Shown here: positions 5,434 to 10,095 of the stretch, piece by piece
Layout: each line of letters begins with the position of its first letter
Position numbering within the stretch: position 1 is the stretch's first letter
NCBI GenBank assembly: GCA_019894735.1
Contig: JAGXOB010000061.1
Location: 3,393-13,487 of the forward strand
DNA length: 10,095 nt
Reading direction: 5' to 3'
DNA from: Promethearchaeota archaeon
GTDB taxonomy: Archaea > Asgardarchaeota > Lokiarchaeia > Sigynarchaeales > SOKP01
Made by a program: the position numbers and the translations under genes
The notes under the pieces: model-generated
What the model was told of the DNA's origin: nothing
Database searches by the model: none
Seen by the model: only the letters and a program-made list of their open reading frames with translations

Positions 5434-7434
5434 TTGTCTGAAAAGCAGACCATTGATAAAATAAGAATAGGAGTATACGTGTGTAGATGAGGAGTTAATA
5501 TTGGTGCTCACCTTGATTGCGATGCCGTTAGAGATTTTGTAGAACTATTACCTGATGTTGTTATAGCAAGAACAAATAATTTTACTTGTAGCGATCCTGG
5601 ACAACAGATTATTAAAAATGATATCTTAGAATTAAGTTTGAATAGAATTGTAGTTGCTGCTTGCACGCCAAAAATACATGAACCAACTTATCGAGCCGTG
5701 TTAGTAGAAGCAGGTTTAAGCCCGTATTATTTCGAAATGGTAAACTTAAGAGAACACTGCTCTTTTGTTCATCAAGGAGATAAAGATAATGCAACAGAAA
5801 AAGCAAAACGTTTAGTTCGAGCTGGAATAAATAGAGCAAGAGAATTAGAAAGCGTTCCTTACAAAGAAATATCTATAGAGAGAGCCGCATTAGTTATTGG
5901 TGCGGGAATTGCTGGGATGAACGCAGCATTAGACTTAGCTGATCATGGGATACAAGTGTATTTGGTAGAAAAACAGGCTACGATTGGAGGAAAGATGGCT
6001 CAATTAGATCGAATTTATCCTACCGACGATTGTGGCATATGAGTTCTTGCTCCCATAATGGTAAACGCTTCAAAACATCCTAATATAGAATTATTCACTT
6101 ATAGCGATATCATCGAATTTAGTGGTAATACTGGGGATTTTAATGTTAAGATCCGCAAAAATCCGCGATATGTTAACGAGAGCAATTGTACCGGGTGTGG
6201 TTTGTGCTCTTCTAAATGCCCAATAAAAGTTCCCAATGAATTTTACAGCGGAATCGGCGAGAGAAATGCGATCTATATTCCATTCCCCCAAGCAGTTCCT
6301 AAATACGCTGTAATGGATAAAAATATTTGTATCGATTGCAAAAATTGAGAACTAACATGTCCCGCAGAAGCTATTGATTTTGAGCAAGAACCCGAAATTG
6401 TTGAAGTAAAGGTTGGTGCAGTAATTGTTGCTACGGGTTATGATGAGTATCCGATAATCGAAACTAACGAATACAATTACGGGATTTATCCAAATGTTAT
6501 TACTCAGATTGAATTAGAAAGCTTGTTAAGCCCAATAGGACCAACTGGGGGGCATATATATAGAATATCTGACGGAAAAACACCAAAAACTGTTGTAATG
6601 ATCCAATGTGTTGGTTCTAGGTCTTTGAAAGCCAATCCCTATTGTTCTATGGTGTGTTGTAATGTCGCTCTCAAAAATGCTCAATTATTGAAGCAAGAAT
6701 ATCCGGAAATGGATGTAATCATATTTTACATTGACATTAGAACAACTGATAAAGGCAACGAGGAATATTATAGAAAAATAAGAGAAGCTGACGTTAGAAT
6801 GATTCGGGGAAAAGTAGGCGAGATTAACGAAGATGAGGAACATAACTTAATGGTTCGAGCATATTCTTCCCTTACTGGTGAATTGAATAAAATAAAAGCA
6901 GATATGGTAGTTTTATCTACTGGTATGAATCCTTCTAAAGGAACTATGGAAGCTATTGAAGTATTAGGTTTAGGTAAAGGACCTAACGGCTTTTTAAGCG
7001 AGATTCATGGTTGTTTGAAGCCCCAAGAAACTAAAACCATGGGAATTTACATCTGTGGAAGCGCTGCAGGACCTAAAAACATTCCTTATTCCGTTTCTAC
7101 AGCTCTAGCCGCTGCAAGTAAAGCTGCTGCTTTGCTCTCACATAAAACTATTAAGCAGGAATTAATTATAGCAGAAATTGATGAGAGTTTATGTATAGGT
7201 TGTCATAGATGCGAAAAATTATGTGATTATGGAGCAATAATTGTTGATAAAGACGAAATTGCGAAAGTGGACGAATTAAAATGTAAAGGATGTGGAGTGT
7301 GTATTTCTTCATGTCCAGCACGAGCAATAGATTTGAAATATTATAGAGATAGTCAATTTGAAGCTGAAATCAGAGGAATCGGAAATAGTGAAATTGAAGG
7401 GATAGCAAAAAATATTACAAAAATCGAAATTTAG
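5434..7434 (+). CDS. hdrA: HdrA-like electron-transfer flavoprotein with three selenocysteine UGA codons
   Basis: HdrA is the FAD and iron-sulfur subunit of heterodisulfide-reductase-type complexes, where it can bifurcate electrons between ferredoxin and a second acceptor. One frame from TTG 5434 to TAG 7432-7434 gives 666 residues, normal for HdrA, with no TAA or TAG and exactly three UGAs: residues 19, 203 and 305. In order: N-terminal CRUGVNIG (17-24), CSDPGQ (52-57), ACTPKIHEPTYR (76-87), REHCSFVH, FAD-binding GAGIAG (156-161), DCGIUVLAP (199-207), a ferredoxin motif with Cys 252/255/258/262, a second with Cys 299/302, Sec 305 and Cys 309, IQCVGSR followed by a CxxxCC motif (Cys 392, 404, 408, 409), GIYICGSA, and two C-terminal ferredoxin motifs (587-597, 617-627). 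Each UGA aligns with a family cysteine. vhuD follows after 21 bp. Partners hdrB and hdrC are not in the window. Confidence 0.93.
5488..5490 (+). other. Recoded UGA (selenocysteine 19 of HdrA)
   Basis: The codon falls in CRUGVNIG, where HdrA proteins normally read C-x-CG-NI. It replaces the second cysteine of that N-terminal pair and leaves Cys 17 intact. Confidence 0.88.
6040..6042 (+). other. Recoded UGA (selenocysteine 203 of HdrA)
   Basis: The codon falls in DCGIUVLAP, where HdrA proteins normally read DCSxC-I-L-P. It turns a CxxC pair beside the FAD domain into CxxU with Cys 200. Selenocysteine in HdrA is also known from some methanogens. Confidence 0.9.
6346..6348 (+). other. Recoded UGA (selenocysteine 305 of HdrA)
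   Basis: The codon is the third position of a ferredoxin motif, CIDCKNUELTCP, where a [4Fe-4S]-ligating cysteine is invariant in ordinary ferredoxin domains. Confidence 0.9.
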
Positions 7435-7455
7435 AAAGATAAGAGAAGATAAAAC

Positions 7456-7866
7456 ATGACAGAAAATATAAAAGAGCGAAAAGTTATAGCTTTCGGATGC
7501 GAAAAATGAGGATATTCTGCCGCAGACCTAACGGGTACTATGAGAAAAACTTATTCTACTAATTTCCACTTAATCAGGGTAAAATGCACTGGAAGAATAG
7601 GAATACATTTAATTATGGAGAGTTTTCTAAATGGTGCTGATGGCGTAGCTATTATTTCTTGAAAAGAAGGTGAGTGTGAATTTGGAAACGGGAATATGAA
7701 TACTTTCGAGCATGTAAAGTTTTTAAAGAAACTATTCAAACACTTAGGTCTAGCAGAAGAACGAATTCAACAGTACTTCTGCTCAGCAGCTGAAGTTGAA
7801 AAATTCATTAAATCTGTAGAAGATATCACTCACAAAGTAGAACTTCTCCCTCCTCTACAAAAATAA
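7456..7866 (+). CDS. vhuD: VhuD/MvhD-type electron-transfer subunit with two selenocysteine UGA codons
   Basis: MvhD/VhuD carries a [2Fe-2S] cluster and passes electrons from a hydrogenase or other donor to HdrA. The frame from ATG 7456 to TAA 7864-7866 gives 136 residues, close to the usual 140, interrupted only by UGAs at residues 18 and 69. Motifs in order: FGCEKUGYSAADLTG (13-27) for the family's LCNWCSYAGADLAG; RVKCTGR (41-47) for RVMCSGR; GADGVAIISUKEGEC (60-74) for GADGV---GCHPGDC; then GNGN (77-80) and LKKLFKHLGLAEERI. Cys 15, 44 and 74 remain, and both UGAs replace conserved cysteines, so the cluster would have Cys/Sec ligation. No long ordinary ORF covers the gene, so standard callers would miss it. 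AGAGAAGAT before the ATG is a weak ribosome-binding site. It forms a bicistronic unit with hdrA; VhuD rather than MvhD is used because the selenocysteine form carries that name. Confidence 0.92.
7507..7509 (+). other. Recoded UGA (selenocysteine 18 of VhuD)
   Basis: The codon falls in GCEKUGY, matching LCNWCSY of MvhD. It replaces the second cysteine of the N-terminal CxxC pair and is followed by the conserved ADL segment. Confidence 0.9.
7660..7662 (+). other. Recoded UGA (selenocysteine 69 of VhuD)
   Basis: The codon falls in ISUKEGEC, matching GCHPGDC of MvhD. It replaces the first cysteine of that pair and leaves Cys 74. Confidence 0.9.
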
Positions 7867-7882
7867 ACAATTAATCCGAATT

Positions 7883-7925
7883 AGGATGATCCTTCTAAAA
7901 AAATTTAGTTAGGAGGTAACTACCT
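7883..7925 (+). ncRNA. Stem-loop in the vhuD 3' region, tentative SECIS candidate
   Basis: CCUUCUAA (7891-7898) pairs with UUAGGAGG (7909-7916) over 8 bp including one G-U, closing an A-rich loop. Below it, AUGAU (7886-7890) faces UAACUA (7917-7922), and a further AGG/CCU stem of 3 bp closes the base. AUGA under a helix with an A-rich apical loop recalls eukaryotic SECIS elements and those described in Lokiarchaeota. The required GA on the 3' side is missing: that position reads UAA here, or GGU in a shifted pairing. The position fits; the core match is incomplete. Confidence 0.25.
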
Positions 7926-7926
7926 C
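7913..7926. repeat. Perfect inverted repeat GAGGTA-AC-TACCTC
   Basis: Six-base arms separated by AC lie about 20 bp upstream of the candidate frhB TATA box. As DNA this could be a dimeric operator or activator site. As RNA it is a short hairpin that competes with the larger stem-loop at 7883-7925 and hides an AGGAGGT Shine-Dalgarno-like sequence. Confidence 0.5.
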
Positions 7927-7945
7927 ACAGCATGAGTTTTCGGAG

Positions 7946-7956
7946 TTTAATATATA
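7946..7956 (+). promoter_or_regulatory. Candidate TATA box for the frhB-like gene
   Basis: TTTAATATATA ends 16 bp before ATG 7973. With usual archaeal spacing transcription would start near 7975-7980, so translation may begin leaderless at ATG 7973 or, more likely, at the in-frame ATG 7985. No ribosome-binding site precedes either. This promoter would make the gene at least partly independent of hdrA-vhuD. Confidence 0.4.
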
Positions 7957-7972
7957 ATAATAAAACAACCTA

Positions 7973-9478
7973 ATGTTAAAAAAAATGAGTTCCAAGCTTA
8001 TAAATACAAAGGAAGGCTTAAAAGATATAGCCGTTACTGTAGATTCGTACCGAATCCGCGTTTTAATAGATGCTAAACAAGAAATCTTAGATTCTGGTAT
8101 CTATAACGAGGAACAATACGATCAGATATTATTCCAAATGTTCGATGAAGAACTTTTGAAATATAAACTTCTTAATTATTTATCTAACCCTGATTCTAAC
8201 AATTTTAAGGCAATTAAAAAATTTTCAGAATTAAATTTTCTTGAAGTAAGAAAGACTTTAAGCTTGTTAGAATTGTTGAGAAACGAGAACCTTATCGAAG
8301 TGAACAAAATCTACGACACAATTGAAGGAGATGAAAACACTCCTGAATCAACTAAATTTAAGGATCTATTAATTGAAAAGTATGATGTCAATCCATCTAA
8401 AGTAAAATCAGTTTATGAACCTGTTAAAACTATATTTGAAACTCATAATTGCTCTGGATGTGGATTGTGTGTTGGGATATGTCCTGTAAACTGCTTAAAT
8501 GTCTATAACGGATTTGGAAAAATTGACGAGGACAAGTGTATTAAGTGCGGTCTTTGCTATTTTGTATGTCCTCGTAGTTATCTACCTATTAGTGTTTTAA
8601 ACATGGTCCAAGATAAATCTTCAGATATTAAGAATTATTCTCAAGTTGGCCATTACTTAGAAGCTTATTCTGCACGAACCAAATTAAAGGATATTTCTGA
8701 CGTTTGTCAAGATGGAGGAATCACAAGTACTTGTTTGCATTTTCTATTTGACTCTAAAACCATTGATTTAGCACTAGGTGCAAAAATGAGTAATACTCCG
8801 TGGAGACCCGAACCAATTATCCTTAAGAGTAAAGAAGATATCCTTTCAACAACAGGAACCAAATATGTAAACAACCCTAGTTTAGGAGTATTAAACGAAC
8901 TTAATAAAAAGCATTCAAATTTAGCGGTTGTTGGAGTTCCATGCATGATGCAAGCATTACTAAAATCAACAGTTTACAACATTGGAATACCTTCGCTAAA
9001 CCAAATCAAATATCGTATAGGTATCTTCTGCATGGAATCCTTCTCCTATGAATCATTGTTAAAAATCTGCGAACTTCTAAAAGTAGATGTAAAGGATGTA
9101 AAAAAGACTGATATTAATAAAGGTAAGTTTTTCGTTTATACTACCTCTGGTGAAGAATTAACCGTTCCAATTAAGGAGATTGGTCATTTAGCACGGGAAG
9201 ATTGCGAAGTTTGTTTTGATCTAACTTCTGAATCTGCTGATATTTCAATTGGTTCAATAGGATCCCCCTCAGGGTGGAACACTGTTCTTATAAGAACTGA
9301 AACGGGAAGGGAACTCTATAACAAGCTGATTGAAAACGATTTGATTGAATCAAAAGCGTTAGCAGATGTTAAACCCGGATTGCCACTCCTCGAAAAGATC
9401 GCGAAATCTAAAAGAAATAAATGCACTAAACATATCGATAAAAAAAAAGATGAAAATGTAAGGTCCCCTCAATATTAA
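7973..9478 (+). CDS. FrhB-family F420-linked oxidoreductase subunit with ferredoxin domain and N-terminal extension
   Basis: FrhB-family proteins bind FAD and move electrons between coenzyme F420 and Fe-S partners. This 501-residue protein has three parts. Residues about 1-150 form a helical extension in which 78-112 (FKAIKKFSELNFLEVRKTLS and following) looks like a winged-helix fold. A two-cluster ferredoxin domain follows (Cys 160/163/166/170 and 189/192/195/199). Then comes the FrhB/FdhB core with CQDGGITS (245-252), GTKYVNNP (295-302), VVGVPCMMQAL (319-329), GIFCMESFSY (350-359), EDCEVCFDLTSESADISIGS (409-428) and GWNTVLIRTETGREL. All family cysteines are Cys and there is no in-frame UGA. 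ATG 7985 is an alternative start four codons in. The gene follows vhuD by 106 bp with its own candidate promoter. With HdrA and VhuD next door it may supply F420H2-derived electrons. The exact substrate is unclear, so no gene symbol is given. Confidence 0.85.
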   Translation: MLKKMSSKLINTKEGLKDIAVTVDSYRIRVLIDAKQEILDSGIYNEEQYDQILFQMFDEELLKYKLLNYLSNPDSNNFKAIKKFSELNFLEVRKTLSLLELLRNENLIEVNKIYDTIEGDENTPESTKFKDLLIEKYDVNPSKVKSVYEPVKTIFETHNCSGCGLCVGICPVNCLNVYNGFGKIDEDKCIKCGLCYFVCPRSYLPISVLNMVQDKSSDIKNYSQVGHYLEAYSARTKLKDISDVCQDGGITSTCLHFLFDSKTIDLALGAKMSNTPWRPEPIILKSKEDILSTTGTKYVNNPSLGVLNELNKKHSNLAVVGVPCMMQALLKSTVYNIGIPSLNQIKYRIGIFCMESFSYESLLKICELLKVDVKDVKKTDINKGKFFVYTTSGEELTVPIKEIGHLAREDCEVCFDLTSESADISIGSIGSPSGWNTVLIRTETGRELYNKLIENDLIESKALADVKPGLPLLEKIAKSKRNKCTKHIDKKKDENVRSPQY

Positions 9479-9495
9479 ATGATAATTTAGCTCTA

Positions 9496-9525
9496 TTTTT
9501 TTCGCGTTTATACCTTCTTTCTTTC
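9496..9525 (+). terminator. T-rich terminator after the frhB-like gene
   Basis: A run of seven T (9496-9502) starts 17 bp past the TAA, followed by TTCTTTCTTTC at 9515-9525. Successive T tracts without a hairpin are typical of archaeal termination. They separate the redox genes from the ribosomal operon. Confidence 0.5.
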
Positions 9526-9562
9526 TAAACCAAAAAATTAATATTAAATTTTATATTAAGAA

Positions 9563-9568
9563 TTATAT
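9563..9568 (+). promoter_or_regulatory. Candidate TATA box for rpsM, leaderless transcript
   Basis: TTATAT is centred about 28 bp upstream of ATG 9594, which places transcription start at or next to the start codon. No Shine-Dalgarno sequence precedes this ATG. Confidence 0.4.
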
Positions 9569-9593
9569 CTTTAAGTAATAAATTGTCATTACA

Positions 9594-10073
9594 ATGAGTT
9601 TAACTACAAGACCAAGCAACTTTCGAGAAAAAGTTTTTTTTAGAAAACTCAGATCGCAAGTGGATGGGAATGCTAAAGTAGAATATGGCCTAACTCAAAT
9701 AAGAGGAATTGGAAAAAGATTCGCTCAAGCAATAGTTATGATAGCAGAAATCAATCCTGACGTGAGAATTGGAGCTATTCCTGAAAAAGATTTGAATAGA
9801 ATTGAAGAAATCATTCTAGATCCGGTAACAAATGGAATACCAGCTTGGATGGTTAACCGTAAGAACGACTTAATTACGGGGGAGAATCTGCACATCATTG
9901 GAAACAAGCTCGAATTATCTGTAAAACGAGACATCGATAGAATGAAACGAATCAGAAGTTATAAAGGCGTCCGACATCATCAAGGATTGAAAGTAAGAGG
10001 TCAAAGAACTAAAAGCACTGGACGACACGGACTAGTCGTTGGTGTAATAAGAAAAAAGAAAGGCCAACCGTAA
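9594..10073 (+). CDS. rpsM: Small-subunit ribosomal protein uS13 (archaeal S13)
   Basis: uS13 sits in the head of the 30S subunit and contacts the P-site tRNA and 5S-side bridge. The 159-residue protein shows the archaeal/eukaryotic form: FRKLRSQVDGNAKVEYGLTQ (21-40), then RGIGKRFAQAI (the helix-hairpin-helix-like segment), a central insert typical of archaea (about 60-95) with IPAWMVNRK, and the basic tail GVRHHQGLKVRGQRTKSTGR (125-144). A Ser/Thr/Arg-rich N-terminal extension of about 15 residues precedes the conserved part. The gene opens the usual archaeal cluster rpsM-rpsD-rpsK-rpoD, and the first bases of rpsD appear to follow after 11 bp. A candidate TATA box lies 28 bp upstream. Confidence 0.96.
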   Translation: MSLTTRPSNFREKVFFRKLRSQVDGNAKVEYGLTQIRGIGKRFAQAIVMIAEINPDVRIGAIPEKDLNRIEEIILDPVTNGIPAWMVNRKNDLITGENLHIIGNKLELSVKRDIDRMKRIRSYKGVRHHQGLKVRGQRTKSTGRHGLVVGVIRKKKGQP

Positions 10074-10084
10074 GGTGATGCAAA

Positions 10085-10095
10085 ATCGGAGATCC
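10085..10095 (+). CDS. rpsD: Probable 5' end of uS4 gene (rpsD), start codon apparently AUC, cut by window end
   Basis: The last 11 bases read ATC GGA GAT CC, or (M)GDP if ATC starts translation. Archaeal uS4 begins MGDP and its gene normally follows rpsM. GGTGAT at 10074-10079 is a good ribosome-binding site, with GGTGA ending 6 nt before the ATC. The TGA at 10076-10078 blocks this frame further upstream. The alternative is ATG 10078, giving MQNRRS in another frame, which does not resemble uS4. An ATG-to-ATC base error is equally possible. Only four codons are visible. Confidence 0.45.

Noticed and set aside
5434..7434. hdrA as a degraded pseudogene split into several ORFs
   Set aside because: All pieces share one frame, the interruptions are UGA only, every family motif is intact and the full length is normal.
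7551..7739. Minus-strand ORF of 62 residues
   Set aside because: It lies opposite vhuD, which is clearly coding once its UGAs are read through.
5434..7866. UGA reassigned to tryptophan (alternative genetic code)
   Set aside because: cofC ends naturally at a TGA, TGG is used for Trp in the other genes, and all five internal UGAs align with cysteine rather than Trp.
7932..7973. Short ORF (13 codons) after AGGAGGT, possible leader peptide of the frhB-like gene
   Set aside because: The spacing from the ribosome-binding-site-like sequence to ATG 7932 is 14 nt, too long, and the ORF overlaps the candidate TATA box.

Overview
The window is AT-rich archaeal DNA and most resembles an Asgard archaeon of the Lokiarchaeota (Promethearchaeota) type. 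The grounds are an archaeal uS13 gene, a CofC gene for coenzyme F420 synthesis, a Ras/Rab-like small GTPase, TATA-box promoters close to start codons, frequent TTG starts, and selenocysteine-encoding UGA codons in hdrA and vhuD. Multi-selenocysteine proteins have been reported from Lokiarchaeota. The assignment rests on gene content, not on a database search.

Layout. Plus strand, left: a TrmB-type transcriptional regulator (78-932), a Ras-superfamily GTPase (1019-1582, apparently with a non-canonical AUA start) and cofC (1641-2369). Minus strand, middle: a small unknown gene (5009-5218), serS (3628-4911, TTG start) and a 410-residue coiled-coil protein (2377-3609) directly behind serS. cofC and the coiled-coil gene converge with 7 bp between their stops. 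Plus strand, right: hdrA (5434-7434), vhuD/mvhD (7456-7866), a FrhB-family F420-linked flavoprotein gene (7973-9478), rpsM (uS13, 9594-10073) and probably the first bases of rpsD (uS4).

The central result is the hdrA-vhuD pair. A reading with UGA as stop breaks hdrA into pieces and hides vhuD entirely. Read through, one frame gives a complete 666-residue HdrA with three UGA codons and the next gives a complete 136-residue VhuD/MvhD with two. All five UGAs sit where the families have cysteine, several of them expected iron-sulfur or redox cysteines. This fits selenocysteine and argues against frameshifts, pseudogenes or a UGA-Trp code. The two genes are 21 bp apart, so a 3' SECIS for hdrA cannot fit between them; any such element must be shared, lie 5', or lie inside coding sequence. 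I found a stem-loop downstream of vhuD but could not fit it to a strict SECIS consensus.

Working together: HdrA (FAD plus several Fe-S clusters), VhuD (the electron-transfer subunit linking HdrA to a donor) and the FrhB-like F420 oxidoreductase form a plausible electron-transfer module, with CofC contributing to F420 supply. SerRS charges tRNA-Sec with serine in the first step of selenocysteine synthesis, so its place beside two selenoprotein genes is suggestive but may be coincidental. No hdrB, hdrC, hydrogenase, tRNA, mobile element or CRISPR array is visible.
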